From contig JAVBVS010000018.1 in assembly GCA_036677805.1 (NCBI GenBank), forward strand, positions 1 through 64,000: DNA of 64,000 bases. The letters run 5' to 3'. Each line of letters begins with the position of its first letter. Position 1 is the stretch's first letter. This stretch comes from SIG78 sp036677805. Its GTDB lineage: Bacteria; Verrucomicrobiota; Lentisphaeria; Victivallales; Victivallaceae. This document shows positions 42,157-52,184 of this stretch, one piece after another. A program made the translations under genes and the position numbers. Under the pieces are notes generated by a model. The model saw only the letters and a list, made by a program, of their open reading frames with translations, had not been told where the DNA came from and did not search any database.

Positions 42157-42885
42157 TCAGCCCCGGCCGCCGCGGTACTGCGCCATCAGATCAAGCATCT
42201 CCCGCACCGCCGGCTTGATCCCGACCATCACCGCGCGGGCGATGATGCTGTGGCCGATGTTGAGTTCATTCAAATGCGGAATCTCCATGATTCCGGCGAT
42301 ATTCCCATAATCGATGCCATGGCCGGCGTTGACTTTCAAGCCCAGCGAATCGGCCAGCTGCGCCGCCTTGATCAGGCGTTCGAGTTCGGCGCGCTGCGCG
42401 ACGCCGGAAGCGTTGGCGTAGCTTCCGGTATGAAGTTCGATATATTCGGCCCCGGTCGCCGCCGCCTGCCGGATCTGTTCGGCTTCGGGATCGATGAACA
42501 AACTGACGACAATGCCGCATTGCCGCAACGCCGCCGCCGCATCCCGCACCGCATCGAAGCGTCCGGCCACGTCAAGCCCGCCCTCGGTGGTCAGCTCCTG
42601 GCGCTTTTCCGGCACCAGACAGCAGCTGTGCGGCCTGAGTTCGGACGCAATCGCGACCATCTCGCCGGTCACCGCCATTTCCATGTTCAGGAATTTGACT
42701 TTGCTCTTCAGGTTCTGCAAATCCCGGTCGTTCATATGCCGCCGGTCTTCACGCAAGTGCGCGGTAATCCCCCACGCCCCCGCGGCTTCACACCACAATG
42801 CCGCTTCGGTCGGATCGGGCAGCGCCGCCAGGCGCGCCTGCCGCACCGTCGCCACGTGGTCCACATTGACGCCCAAACGCAACAT
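42157..42885 (-). CDS. pdxJ: Pyridoxine 5'-phosphate synthase
   Basis: A 242-residue TIM-barrel enzyme joining 1-deoxy-xylulose 5-phosphate with 3-amino-2-oxopropyl phosphate in vitamin B6 synthesis. The start LRLGVNVDHVATVRQAR, then AWGITAHLREDRRHM, LVPEKRQELTTEGGLD and AGHGIDYGN/ELNIGHSIIARA are all PdxJ signatures. I use ATG 42885 with GGAG ten bases upstream. It lies between murC and pilT on the same strand. Confidence 0.95.
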   Translation of the reverse strand: MLRLGVNVDHVATVRQARLAALPDPTEAALWCEAAGAWGITAHLREDRRHMNDRDLQNLKSKVKFLNMEMAVTGEMVAIASELRPHSCCLVPEKRQELTTEGGLDVAGRFDAVRDAAAALRQCGIVVSLFIDPEAEQIRQAAATGAEYIELHTGSYANASGVAQRAELERLIKAAQLADSLGLKVNAGHGIDYGNIAGIMEIPHLNELNIGHSIIARAVMVGIKPAVREMLDLMAQYRGGRG

Positions 42886-42985
42886 ATTCACTTTTCTCCG
42901 TATTTACGGGGCAAGACCGGTCCGACCGCAGCCAGTTCCGCACTTCGCCCGCATTTTCTTAAAATACCATGCCATTCGGACAAAT

Positions 42986-44404
42986 TCAAGAATTTCCGTC
43001 GTCAATCCGGCCATTTCCGCCGAGTTCCGCCGCCCATTCCGGCAATGTATTGTCCCGCGCCCCCATCACCAGAATCATATCGCCGGAAGCGCAGTCCCGA
43101 TCGAGAATGGCCGCCACCTGCGGCCGGGACTCCCCGGCTTCCGTCTGAATCAATCCTGTTTGCCGCCATTCCGCCGCCACCTCCGCGGCATGGGGCCGGA
43201 AGCTCGAAGTGCCGCCCGCATAGTATGGCTCCATCAGAAAAAAACGGTCTTCGGCGCGCAAGGTCTTCTGCAACAGCGTCCCAAGCTCCCCGCGCATGAA
43301 CCCCAGCGGCTTGTAGCCGTGCGGCTGAAAAATAGTCCATACCCGGCCCGGCGCCAATTCCTGCGCGGCACGGATGCAGCAGGCCACCTTTTCGGGATTG
43401 TGCGCATAATCGTCGATCACCGGCGCGCCGGAACGGTGACGCCCGCGACAGTCGAAACGGCGCGCCACGCCCTGCGTCCGCAGCACCGCCTGCCGGGCTT
43501 CGTCCGGAGACCACCCCGCCAGTTCGAGGAACGCCATGACCGCCAGCATGTTCAAAGCCGTGTGCCGGCCCGGCACCGGCAACGCAAACGGCGCGGAACC
43601 GTTCCACGCCGCGCGGGCGACGCCCCCGGCGCTTTCGTAACCGGAAAGCCAATAGGCGCACGAACCGGCCTTCTTGGGCTCGGCGTCGCCGTCGAATACG
43701 GCCAGCGGCAGATCGGGCCGCACCCTGTCGCGGACCATGCGGAAGATTTCGGCTTCCACTACCGCACCGCGCCGCACCTGATTCAGGAAATGCGCGAACA
43801 TTGCGGCCAGCTCCGCCTTGTCGTAATGGTCGGTGCCGATATTGAGCACAATCGCGTAGTCGGGATGAAAAGCCAGCAGACTTTTGTCGCTTTCATCGGC
43901 CTCGAACACCAGCGGACCGCGGCCGGCGCGGAAGTTGCCCGCCAGACCGTTCCCGGCAAATGCCTTGATCAGACCGCCGTTCACGCATTCGGGATCGGCG
44001 CCGAGATGAAACAGCGCTTCGGCCAGAAACGCCGTGGTTGAGGTTTTGCCCGCGCTCCCGGCCACCGCGACCGAATACGGTGCGGCGCTGTTCTCGATCA
44101 GCATCCGGAGCGCCTCGGCGCGGTGGATGCGCTTGACCTTCGGAGCCGCCGCGAAATCGGGATTGTCCTCCTCAATCGCGGTGGAAAAAACCAGTGCGTC
44201 AGGCGGCGCATCGGCGCGGAAAAAGCTCCCGTCCTGCGGCAGGAGCTCAACTCCCTGCGTCCGCAATGCGGCAAAGAGGGCCGCATTTTCCGGGTGATCC
44301 AATCCCCGGTCGCTGCCGCTGACCCGGAACCCGCGCGAACGCGCCATCTGCGCCAATGCGCTCATGCCGATTCCGCCGACGCCGACCAGATGCCAGTATG
44401 TCAT
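42986..44404 (-). CDS. murC: UDP-N-acetylmuramate-L-alanine ligase (Mur ligase)
   Basis: A 472-residue Mur ligase. The N-terminal HLVGVGGIGMSALAQM and VSGSD are specific for MurC/Mpl. The P-loop reads AGSAGKTSTTAFLA, deviating from the usual GTHGKTTT. FEADESDKSLLAFHP and NIGTDHYDK follow, then DDYAHNPEKV and FQPHGYKP in the C-terminal domain. It adds L-Ala to UDP-MurNAc in the cytoplasm. The long upstream open frame has no homology; ATG 44404 is the real start. It could be Mpl instead, but length and context favour MurC. Confidence 0.85.
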   Translation of the reverse strand: MTYWHLVGVGGIGMSALAQMARSRGFRVSGSDRGLDHPENAALFAALRTQGVELLPQDGSFFRADAPPDALVFSTAIEEDNPDFAAAPKVKRIHRAEALRMLIENSAAPYSVAVAGSAGKTSTTAFLAEALFHLGADPECVNGGLIKAFAGNGLAGNFRAGRGPLVFEADESDKSLLAFHPDYAIVLNIGTDHYDKAELAAMFAHFLNQVRRGAVVEAEIFRMVRDRVRPDLPLAVFDGDAEPKKAGSCAYWLSGYESAGGVARAAWNGSAPFALPVPGRHTALNMLAVMAFLELAGWSPDEARQAVLRTQGVARRFDCRGRHRSGAPVIDDYAHNPEKVACCIRAAQELAPGRVWTIFQPHGYKPLGFMRGELGTLLQKTLRAEDRFFLMEPYYAGGTSSFRPHAAEVAAEWRQTGLIQTEAGESRPQVAAILDRDCASGDMILVMGARDNTLPEWAAELGGNGRIDDGNS

Positions 44405-44427
44405 GATGAGACCGTCCGCTTCCTGGG

Positions 44428-44976
44428 CTATTGTGTCATCACCGTGAATGGCGCGGTCTGAATTTTGAAGGTCATCAGCGCGGTAGCCACATAAACCTGA
44501 AATTCGGCTTTTTCTCCCGGCGCCAGCTCGCTGATGAAGGGCAGCGCCACCGTCATCAGCGCCCGGTTGTGCGGTTTCAGCTGCAATTCGGAATGCACCG
44601 GACGCGGCTTGAACGGAATCTTCACCCGGTAACACTGATAGGGCGCAGCCGGATCGACCGGGCGGTCGTCGGGCAAGCGCCGGTAATAGACCGCGAAATT
44701 GTATTGATCGACCATATACCATTCGGGAATCTGAACATCCTTGATTCCATGATTGGTCAACTGGATGCCGATCACGCCGGGCGTGCCGGCGGTCAACCGC
44801 AGCTCGCCGACCGGCTCCAGCTTCATATCGCCGGAATCAATCTGTTCGTAAGTCACCGAAGCAGGCCGCTTCATGCTCACATGGCCGACCTGATCTTCGT
44901 CGGGGGCTTCCGAAACACATCCGGACGCCAGCAACGCGGCCAGCGCCGCGCCGATTATCACTCCGTCAAGCTTCAT
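44428..44976 (-). CDS. Predicted lipoprotein of unknown function
   Basis: A 182-residue protein with a type II signal: a hydrophobic stretch then the lipobox LLASGC at about 16-21. The mature part is a beta-rich domain (LRLTAGTPGVIGIQLTNHG, WYMVDQYNFAVYYR, LPFISELAPGEKAEFQVYVATAL), perhaps an immunoglobulin-like fold. It looks like the first gene of the run lipoprotein-murC-pdxJ-pilT-ilvD-prenyl synthase-murG. GGAGG lies before ATG 44976. No family is recognised. Confidence 0.6.
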   Translation of the reverse strand: MKLDGVIIGAALAALLASGCVSEAPDEDQVGHVSMKRPASVTYEQIDSGDMKLEPVGELRLTAGTPGVIGIQLTNHGIKDVQIPEWYMVDQYNFAVYYRRLPDDRPVDPAAPYQCYRVKIPFKPRPVHSELQLKPHNRALMTVALPFISELAPGEKAEFQVYVATALMTFKIQTAPFTVMTQ

Positions 44977-45186
44977 TCTTCGCACCTCCGGAAATCACAC
45001 TTGCAAAAACAACAGCAAAAGATACAGCCGTTTCGCCGAATATGCAACCGCCAAAGCATGAATATTTCCGCTTTTCCATCGATGAAAACTTGCTTTCCCG
45101 CCATTTCGGCGGTATCTTTTATGCCGAGTGCATCAGCCTCAGAGATTGATGATGCGGGAAACCAACTTCTTCCGGAAGGATCATTC

Positions 45187-47967
45187 ATGATACAACGCAA
45201 CTCCGAAGCCAAGATCGGATGGATTGCCTGGATCACTTTGATTTTTGAAACCAGCGCACTGTTCGTCCTGCTCGGAAAAACGCTGACCGAAGCCTTTGCC
45301 GCGGAAATCGGCGTGGTGGTGGTCGGCGCCGCGGCCACCGCGGGCATGATCACCGCCGCCCGCAGCCGCCGCTTCGGCATGCTCACCGGACTGGTGCTGC
45401 CGGCGATTTTCGGCATGGCGCTGGCGTTGTGGTGGAGCCTGAGCGAAAGTTTCGCCTGGCGGCTGGCCGGGCTGGGCGTCGGCATCTACCTCGCGATCAT
45501 CGCCGGACGCATTGCGATGTACCTGATTGCGGTGGACCTCAAATCGCGGGAACGGACGCTGTGGCTTTTCGCCTTCGTGATCCTGCTGCCGATCATTCTG
45601 GTCACCGGCTTCAAAATCGGCTGGGCGAACATCGCGGCAATGCCCAACGGTCTGGAAATCTGGACCATCCGGCTGCTCCTGATCTGGGGAGCCGCGCTGC
45701 TGATCTGGATTCCGACGCTGCTTCTGCGCACCTTCATTTTCCTGATCGGCAGCACTCTTTACCGGGTCCGTGTCGAACACGAAGAGCGCATCCCCGATTA
45801 TGGCCCGGTGCTGATCGTCTCCAATCATGTATCGTTTCTGGACGCGCTGATCATCATGGGATTGAAGCCGCGCCGGATCACCTTCATGGTGCACCGCAAC
45901 TTCTACCGGCTGCCGGTGATCCACCTCTTTTTCCGCTGGGTCGGCGCGCTCGAAGTACCCAATGCCACCCAGCCGAAACAGATGCAGCAGCTCTTCGACA
46001 AGATTCATCAGGTGCTGAACCACGGCGGCGTGGTCTGCGTTTTCCCGGAAGGTTCGATCTCTTCCAACGGCATCATGCAGGAATTCAAAAGCGGCGTGGC
46101 GTCAATGCTGCCGCATGCGCACATTCCGGTGATTCCGGTCAGTCTGGGCATGCTCTGGGGCAGCCTCTTCCGCCTCCATAACGGGCACATGCGCTTCCTT
46201 ACGCCGCACAAGCTGCCGATCGCAGCCAATGTCTACGTCGGCGAACCCATTCCGCCGGACTGGAGCGGGTTCCGCATCTGGCAGAAAATCGGCGAGCTCG
46301 GCGCCGAAGCCGAAATGGCCCCGGTGCCCGGCGAAAAAACCATTCACTACCGCTTCATGAAACGCGCCAAACAGCATCCGTGGCAAGTGACCTTTTCCGA
46401 TTGCGATGAAAAGAAGCCGGTCAACAACATCAATATGCTGATCCGCGCCCTGATCCTGAGCAAAAAACTCCGCGCCGTGATGGCCGAACGCGGCGACGAC
46501 GGCGAATACGCCGGATTGCTGATGCCGAACAAAAACGTCACCGCCGCAGCATTGCTCGGCCTCTGGTACGCCGACCGGCGGGCGGCGATCCTGAACTTCA
46601 CCGCGGGGCCCGAGGCGCTGCAGGCGATGATCGCCAAGGCCGGACTCAAAACCGTCGTTACCAGCAGACTTTTTCTGGCCAGGCTCAAACTGGAGCCGAT
46701 GCCGGAGATGGTTTTTCTCGAGGACATCGCGCCGACGGTAAGTCGAAAGGACAAACTTGCGGCCGCATTTCAGGCTTTTCTGGTGCCGCATCCGATCCTG
46801 ATCCGGCGGATTGCGCCGGAGAGCTGGTTTCAGGTCACCGGCTGCGCGGCGGTGCTCTTCTCCAGCGGTTCGACCGGAGTGCCCAAAGGCGTGATGCTCT
46901 CGCACCACAATCTCAACAGCAACATCATGAGTTTCTGGCGCGAAATCGCCTGGCGCTCCTCCGACCGGATTCTGGGCAACCTGCCGCTTTTCCACGCCTT
47001 CGGACTGATGGTCTGCTTCTGTTTTCCGGCGGTGACCGGGACGCTGGTGGTCTATGTGCCCAATCCGCTTGACGGCCAGGTCGTGGCCGACACTGTCCGC
47101 GACTGGAAGGTCACGCTGATGATGGCGACGCCGACCTTCCTCCAGACCTATCTGCGCAGCGTAAAGCCCGGCGACTTCGATTCCCTGCGGCTGACGGTGA
47201 CCGGAGCCGAGAAATTGCAGAAGAAGCTCTTCGAGAAATTCAAGGAAGTCACCGGATTGAACATCGTCGAGGGCTACGGCTGTACCGAAATGTCGCCGAT
47301 CGTGTCGATCAATCTGTCAAGTTCGATCTTCACGCTGGGCAAGGAGTCGGGCCCCTTCGGCAGCATCGGCGTACCGATGCCCGGCATCGCGGTCCGCATC
47401 GTCGATCCCGACACCGGAAAAATCCTCGGCGAAAACGAACCCGGATTGCTCCACCTCAAGGCGCCTTCGGTCATGCTCGGCTACCTCGACGATCCCGAAG
47501 CCACCGCCAAAGCGATCACGCCGGACGGTTATTACAACACCAACGACGTCGCCACCGTCGACCGCAACGGTTACATCCGCATCGTCGGCCGCCTGTCGCG
47601 CTTCAGCAAGATCGGCGGCGAAATGGTCCCCCACGAGATGATCGAGCGGCGGCTGGAGGAATTGACCCATCAGGACAACCTGATCGCGGTGACCGCGCGG
47701 CCCGACGAACGCAAGGGTGAGCAACTGGTGGTTTTTTACGCGGTCGACGACCTCGAACCGGACAAGGTGATCGCCATGCTGCGCGAATCCGGTCTGCCGA
47801 ATCTGTGGATTCCGCGCGCCGACTGCTTTTACAAAGTCGCCGAAATTCCAATGCTCGGCAACGGCAAAAAAGATTTGAAAGCGCTGCGCGAACTTGCGTT
47901 GCAAATCGATAAACCGGCCCCATCCGAAAACAGCGGCGACGCCGCGGCGGCGGGCCATCAGGCATGA
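45187..47967 (+). CDS. Lysophospholipid acyltransferase / acyl-ACP (acyl-CoA) synthetase fusion
   Basis: A 926-residue protein. Residues 1-190 contain about five membrane helices. A PlsC-type acyltransferase follows with the HX4D motif SNHVSFLD (about 213-220) and VFPEGSISSNG (about 282). From about 400 an ANL adenylating domain begins, with FSSGSTGVPKGVMLSHHN (about 557) and EGYGCTEMSPIVSINLS. The order acyltransferase then AMP ligase is that of Aas, which reacylates lysophospholipids. AAGGA precedes ATG 45187; the frame is open upstream without homology. It leads a plus-strand run through to 53831. Confidence 0.85.
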   Translation: MIQRNSEAKIGWIAWITLIFETSALFVLLGKTLTEAFAAEIGVVVVGAAATAGMITAARSRRFGMLTGLVLPAIFGMALALWWSLSESFAWRLAGLGVGIYLAIIAGRIAMYLIAVDLKSRERTLWLFAFVILLPIILVTGFKIGWANIAAMPNGLEIWTIRLLLIWGAALLIWIPTLLLRTFIFLIGSTLYRVRVEHEERIPDYGPVLIVSNHVSFLDALIIMGLKPRRITFMVHRNFYRLPVIHLFFRWVGALEVPNATQPKQMQQLFDKIHQVLNHGGVVCVFPEGSISSNGIMQEFKSGVASMLPHAHIPVIPVSLGMLWGSLFRLHNGHMRFLTPHKLPIAANVYVGEPIPPDWSGFRIWQKIGELGAEAEMAPVPGEKTIHYRFMKRAKQHPWQVTFSDCDEKKPVNNINMLIRALILSKKLRAVMAERGDDGEYAGLLMPNKNVTAAALLGLWYADRRAAILNFTAGPEALQAMIAKAGLKTVVTSRLFLARLKLEPMPEMVFLEDIAPTVSRKDKLAAAFQAFLVPHPILIRRIAPESWFQVTGCAAVLFSSGSTGVPKGVMLSHHNLNSNIMSFWREIAWRSSDRILGNLPLFHAFGLMVCFCFPAVTGTLVVYVPNPLDGQVVADTVRDWKVTLMMATPTFLQTYLRSVKPGDFDSLRLTVTGAEKLQKKLFEKFKEVTGLNIVEGYGCTEMSPIVSINLSSSIFTLGKESGPFGSIGVPMPGIAVRIVDPDTGKILGENEPGLLHLKAPSVMLGYLDDPEATAKAITPDGYYNTNDVATVDRNGYIRIVGRLSRFSKIGGEMVPHEMIERRLEELTHQDNLIAVTARPDERKGEQLVVFYAVDDLEPDKVIAMLRESGLPNLWIPRADCFYKVAEIPMLGNGKKDLKALRELALQIDKPAPSENSGDAAAAGHQA

Positions 47968-48002
47968 AATTCAATCATTGCGATAAGAACGGGAACGGAA
48001 AC

Positions 48003-49295
48003 ATGAAAGTATTGGTCGTCGGTTCGGGCGGACGGGAACATGTCCTCTGCTGGAAACTCAAACAAAGCCGCGGCGTGGACAAGGTCTATTGCGCCCCGGG
48101 CAACGCCGGCATCGCCGCGGAGGCCGAATGCGTCGCCATCGGCGTCGAGGAACTCGACAAACTGGCCGATTTCGCCCAGGCCGAGGGCATCGATTTCACC
48201 GTGGTCGGACCGGAAGCGCCGCTCTGCGCCGGGCTGGTCGATGTGTTCAAAACGCGCGGCCTCGCGGTCTTCGGCCCCTCCCAGGCGGCGGCTCAGCTCG
48301 AAGGCAGCAAAACGTTCGCCAAAAATTTCATGGAGAAATACGGCATTCCCACCGCCCGCGCCGCCGCTTTTACCGCCGCCGAACCGGCCAAGAATTATGT
48401 GCGCCGGGAATTCGCCAACGGCGAAAAAGGCATTGTGATCAAGGCCGACGGTCTGGCCGCCGGCAAGGGCGTGCTGGTGGCGGACAATGAACCGGCGGCG
48501 CTCGAATTCATCGACCTCTGCTTTGAAGGCGGCTTTGGCGGCGCAGGCCACAAAGTGCTGATTGAAGAGTGTCTCTACGGCGAAGAAACCTCGGTGCTGG
48601 CGCTGGTGGATGGCAAAACCATCCGTCCGCTGGCCTCCAGTCAGGACCACAAACGCGCCTTCGACGGCGACTCCGGCCCCAATACCGGCGGCATGGGCGC
48701 TTACTCTCCGGCGCCGGTGGTGACCGAAGCGGTGATGGAGGAGATCAAACGCAAGGTGCTGACCAACGTGCTGCGCGGCATCCAGCTTGAAAAGCTCGAT
48801 TTCCACGGCCTGCTGTTCGTCGGCGCGATGGTGACGCCGAAAGGGGTGAAGGTGCTGGAATTCAACGTCCGTTTCGGCGATCCCGAAGTTCAGGCGGTTT
48901 TGAGCCGCTTCGAAGGCGATCTGCTCGACGTGATGCGCAAAACCGCCGCCGGTCAATTGAATGAAGCCGAACTGATCTGGAGCAACGAACCCGCGGTCTG
49001 CGTGGTCATGGCCTCCGGCGGCTATCCCGACCGTTACGAGAAAGGTCACCCCATTCACGGATTGGCGGAAGCCGCCGCGACCGGCGCGAAGGTTTTCCAT
49101 GCCGGAACCGCGTTCAATGCCGCCGGCGAAATCGTCAATGCCGGCGGCCGTGTGCTCGGCGTCACCGCGCGCGGCATCAACGTGCGGGACGCCATCGCCA
49201 ACGCCTATCGCGCGGTCGACTGCATCCGCTGGCAGGACGCCTTCTGCCGCCGCGACATCGGCCACCGGGCGCTGGCCCGGGAAACCCAACAGTGA
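48003..49295 (+). CDS. purD: Phosphoribosylamine-glycine ligase
   Basis: A 430-residue ATP-grasp enzyme of purine synthesis. KVLVVGSGGREHVLCWKL at the N-terminus, PGNAGIAAEAECV, FSKNF-type KTFAKNFMEKYGIPTA, IKADGLAAGKGVLVA (about 145) and EFNVRFGDPEVQAVL are diagnostic. I use ATG 48003; an ATG at 47964 overlapping the upstream stop would add 13 unmatched residues. It lies 35 bp after the acyltransferase fusion. Confidence 0.95.
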   Translation: MKVLVVGSGGREHVLCWKLKQSRGVDKVYCAPGNAGIAAEAECVAIGVEELDKLADFAQAEGIDFTVVGPEAPLCAGLVDVFKTRGLAVFGPSQAAAQLEGSKTFAKNFMEKYGIPTARAAAFTAAEPAKNYVRREFANGEKGIVIKADGLAAGKGVLVADNEPAALEFIDLCFEGGFGGAGHKVLIEECLYGEETSVLALVDGKTIRPLASSQDHKRAFDGDSGPNTGGMGAYSPAPVVTEAVMEEIKRKVLTNVLRGIQLEKLDFHGLLFVGAMVTPKGVKVLEFNVRFGDPEVQAVLSRFEGDLLDVMRKTAAGQLNEAELIWSNEPAVCVVMASGGYPDRYEKGHPIHGLAEAAATGAKVFHAGTAFNAAGEIVNAGGRVLGVTARGINVRDAIANAYRAVDCIRWQDAFCRRDIGHRALARETQQ

Positions 49296-49323
49296 TGGAA
49301 TTTTTGCACAGGAATAACCGACC

Positions 49324-50208
49324 ATGATTTTCGACCGCTCATACATGTATTACCGCGACGATTACGCCAAAATGGCGCGCGACGCGATGAACGCCGTCTG
49401 GATGCTGATCGCCGCCAACATCTTCTGCTTTCTGCTCTCCAATTTCGGCAACGACGTGCCGGGATCGCTGCTGCTGTTTCCCAACGCCAGACAGTTTCAT
49501 CCATGGCAGCCGTTCACCTATATGTTCTTTCACGCCAATTTCACCCATATTCTCTTCAACATGTATGGGTTGTATCTTTTCGGCTCGCTGGTGGCGCCGA
49601 TTCTGGGCCGGAGGCGGTTCCTGCTGCTCTACTTCATCAGCGGTCTCTGCGGCGCGTTTTTGTGGCTTTTCGCCAACTGGGGCAACCCCTATCCGGCGCT
49701 CGGCGCCAGCGGCGCGCTCTTCGGGGTGATGGTGGCGGTCGCCATGCTCCGGCCCAATCAGGAATTTTTCATCTTCTTCGTTCCGGTGCCGGTCAAATCC
49801 AAGACGCTGGTCGTCGTCTACGCCCTGATCGAAATCATGAGCGAATGGCGGGGGTTCGGCGCGGGCATCGCCCATCTGGCCCACCTCGGCGGATTCGTTG
49901 GCGGCTATCTCTATCTGATCCTGTTCTGCAAACGCGATGTGATCTGGTCGTTTTCCGACCTTTTCCGCCGCCGGGGACCGCATTTTTATCGTGCTTCCGA
50001 CGCGCCTCCTCCGCAGCCGGGTCCGGCTGCAAGCAACACCGATGCCAACGGCGGCGGCGCCGGGGAAAAACCGATCACCAAAGTCAGCCAGCAGGAAGTC
50101 GACCGACTGCTCGATAAAATTTCCCGTGAAGGCATCAACAGCCTCACTGATTACGAACGCGCCGAGCTTCAGTTCTTCCGCGAACAGATGCGGGGCTCCG
50201 GACGGTAG
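49324..50208 (+). CDS. Rhomboid-family intramembrane serine protease
   Basis: A 294-residue protein with six membrane helices in residues 20-205. It carries MFFHANFTHILFNMYGLYLFG in the second helix region, the catalytic serine in GASGALFG (S129) and the catalytic histidine in HLAHLGGFVGGY (H187). A cytoplasmic C-terminal tail of about 90 residues is Pro/Gly rich and ends in VDRLLDKISREGINSLTDYERAEL, a segment shared by many PVC and Bacteroidetes rhomboids. Substrate unknown. It follows purD by 28 bp. Confidence 0.9.
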   Translation: MIFDRSYMYYRDDYAKMARDAMNAVWMLIAANIFCFLLSNFGNDVPGSLLLFPNARQFHPWQPFTYMFFHANFTHILFNMYGLYLFGSLVAPILGRRRFLLLYFISGLCGAFLWLFANWGNPYPALGASGALFGVMVAVAMLRPNQEFFIFFVPVPVKSKTLVVVYALIEIMSEWRGFGAGIAHLAHLGGFVGGYLYLILFCKRDVIWSFSDLFRRRGPHFYRASDAPPPQPGPAASNTDANGGGAGEKPITKVSQQEVDRLLDKISREGINSLTDYERAELQFFREQMRGSGR

Positions 50209-50213
50209 GGATC

Positions 50214-51287
50214 ATGAATACCGAGCTGTTCGATTATGTCCTGCCGCAAGAGCTGATCGCCCAGCGCCCGGCGGAACGGCGCGACCGCTCCCGGATGCTG
50301 GTGCTCGACCGCGCCACAGGGGTTTGCTCCATACGCGATTTTTCCGCCATCACCGACTATCTGCGCCCCGGCGACGCATTGATCTTCAACGACACCAAGG
50401 TCATGAAAGCGCGGATGTATGGCCGCAAAAACGGCCTGTCCGACGGCGCGCATTTTGAAATTCTCCTGATCAATCCCTATCCCCGCGGCGAAACCGTTCC
50501 GGGCTGCCGCTATCAGGCGCTGCTCAAACCCGGCAAGCGCGCCCTGCCCGGCACCCGGGTGCTGCTGCTTGACCGGCAGGAGCAATTGCAGCCCGGCGCG
50601 CCCGGCTTCACCGTGGCGGAGCGGTTGGACGACGGCACTTTCGTGGTTGATTTCGATACCCCGGACCAGGCAGCGGTCCAGGCCGAATTCGGCCATATTC
50701 CGCTGCCGCCCTACATCCGGCGGCGCGATGAGGAAAAAGATTTCGAGCGTTACCAGACCATTTTCGCCCGCATTCCGGGCGCGGTGGCGGCGCCGACGGC
50801 GGGATTGCACTTCACGCCGGAGGTATTGCAGGCGCTGAAAGCCAAAGGCGTGGCCACCGGCGAAGTCACGCTCCATGTAGGTCCGGGCACCTTCAAGCCG
50901 GTCAGCGTCGCCGAGGTCGCCAGCCACAAGATGCACACCGAGCGTTTCATGCTCCCGGAAGCCACCGCCAGACTCATCAACGCCACCCGCGCCGGCGGCG
51001 GCCGAATCGTCGCAGTCGGCACCACCACGGTGCGGACGCTGGAAAGCTGCTGCGACGAACACGGCGTCGTGACCGCGCAGAGCGGGGCGACCGACATCTT
51101 TCTCTATCCGCCGTACCGTCCCCGCGCGGTCGATCTGCTGCTGACCAATTTCCATTTGCCCAAAAGCACGCTGCTGATGCTGGTTTCGTGCTTCGCCGAC
51201 CGTGAAAAGGTGCTGGCGGCATACCATTACGCGATTGCCAGCCGGATGCGTTTCTACAGTTACGGCGACTGCATGCTGTTCCAATAA
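50214..51287 (+). CDS. queA: tRNA preQ1(34) S-adenosylmethionine ribosyltransferase-isomerase
   Basis: A 357-residue enzyme that moves ribose from SAM to preQ1 at tRNA position 34 in queuosine synthesis. FDYVLPQELIAQRPAERRDRSRMLVLDR at the start, FNDTKVMKARMYGRK, PTAGLHFTPEVL and the ending ILTNFHLPKSTL-type sequence LLTNFHLPKSTLLMLVSCF are typical. The start ATG at 50214 lies five bases after the rhomboid stop. No other que gene is seen. Confidence 0.96.
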   Translation: MNTELFDYVLPQELIAQRPAERRDRSRMLVLDRATGVCSIRDFSAITDYLRPGDALIFNDTKVMKARMYGRKNGLSDGAHFEILLINPYPRGETVPGCRYQALLKPGKRALPGTRVLLLDRQEQLQPGAPGFTVAERLDDGTFVVDFDTPDQAAVQAEFGHIPLPPYIRRRDEEKDFERYQTIFARIPGAVAAPTAGLHFTPEVLQALKAKGVATGEVTLHVGPGTFKPVSVAEVASHKMHTERFMLPEATARLINATRAGGGRIVAVGTTTVRTLESCCDEHGVVTAQSGATDIFLYPPYRPRAVDLLLTNFHLPKSTLLMLVSCFADREKVLAAYHYAIASRMRFYSYGDCMLFQ

Positions 51288-51302
51288 GGAGGAGAGGTGT
51301 CT

Positions 51303-52184
51303 ATGGCCCGGTTTGAATTGTCCGATCCAGCCATCCGCTATGCGGTCATCGGGGACCCGGTGGCGCACAGCCTGTCGCCGGCGATGCAGAATGCCGCGTT
51401 CATGACGCTCAAGCGGCCGGAACGCTACGGCAAATTTCATGTGACCGCCGAGCGGTTGCCCGAATTCGCCGCCTTTGCGCGCGAACATCTCCTGGGCTTC
51501 AACATCACCGTGCCGCACAAAACCGCGATCATTCCGCTGCTTGACGAAATGACCCCCGAAGCACAAGCGGTTCACAGTGTCAACACCGTCGCCATCCGCA
51601 ACGGCCGTCTGTGGGGGGATTCGACCGACGGCTACGGTCTTGAAACCGCGTTATACGAAGCCTTCGGCTTCCGGACCGCCGGGGCGGAGGCGGTGATTCT
51701 CGGAGCGGGCGGCGCGGCGCAGGCGGTGGCCGGGCATCTCGTGCGCCATGGCATCCGCCGCCTGACCATCGTCAACCGCACCCTCGCCAAAGCCGAGGCG
51801 CTGGCGTCTCTGCTGGCAGACGAAAACGCCGTGATCGAAACGGTGGCGGCCGATGCCGACGCAACCCTGGCCCGGGTATTCGCCCGGGCGGACGTGGTCA
51901 TTCAGGCGACCAGCGCCGGACTGCATCCGGGCGATGCGCCGCCGGTTGCGCCGGAATTGCTGACCCGGGCGCGGGCGCTGTTCGACATGATCTATCACCG
52001 TACGCCGCTTCAAGAATTCGCCCGGCAGCACGGCATTGCCTGCGCTGACGGGCGGGGCATGCTGCTCCATCAGGGGGCGAAGAGCTTTTCTCTCTGGACC
52101 GGAGCCGAAGCGCCGGTAGAGGCCATGCGGGAAGCGTTGAACGCGGCCATCGCCGCGGCCGAAAGCCGGGCCGACCATGTTTAA
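51303..52184 (+). CDS. aroE: Shikimate dehydrogenase
   Basis: A 293-residue NADP-dependent enzyme. YAVIGDPVAHSLSPAMQNAAF binds shikimate, NITVPHKTAII has the catalytic lysine, DSTDGYGLETAL the aspartate, and VILGAGGAAQAVAGHL the nucleotide loop, with NRTLAKAEAL following. AGGAGGAG lies upstream of a GTG (51297) and this ATG; the two starts differ by two residues. It is followed by the prepilin peptidase gene with an 8-bp overlap. Confidence 0.93.
   Translation: MARFELSDPAIRYAVIGDPVAHSLSPAMQNAAFMTLKRPERYGKFHVTAERLPEFAAFAREHLLGFNITVPHKTAIIPLLDEMTPEAQAVHSVNTVAIRNGRLWGDSTDGYGLETALYEAFGFRTAGAEAVILGAGGAAQAVAGHLVRHGIRRLTIVNRTLAKAEALASLLADENAVIETVAADADATLARVFARADVVIQATSAGLHPGDAPPVAPELLTRARALFDMIYHRTPLQEFARQHGIACADGRGMLLHQGAKSFSLWTGAEAPVEAMREALNAAIAAAESRADHV

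Noticed and set aside
44405..44722. An N-terminal extension of 106 residues on MurC.
   Set aside because: It overlaps the lipoprotein gene in another frame and the MurC fold begins exactly at 44404.
44431..45186. An N-terminal extension of about 250 residues on the acyltransferase fusion.
   Set aside because: It is antisense to the lipoprotein gene and has no homology; AAGGA and membrane helices support the start at 45187.
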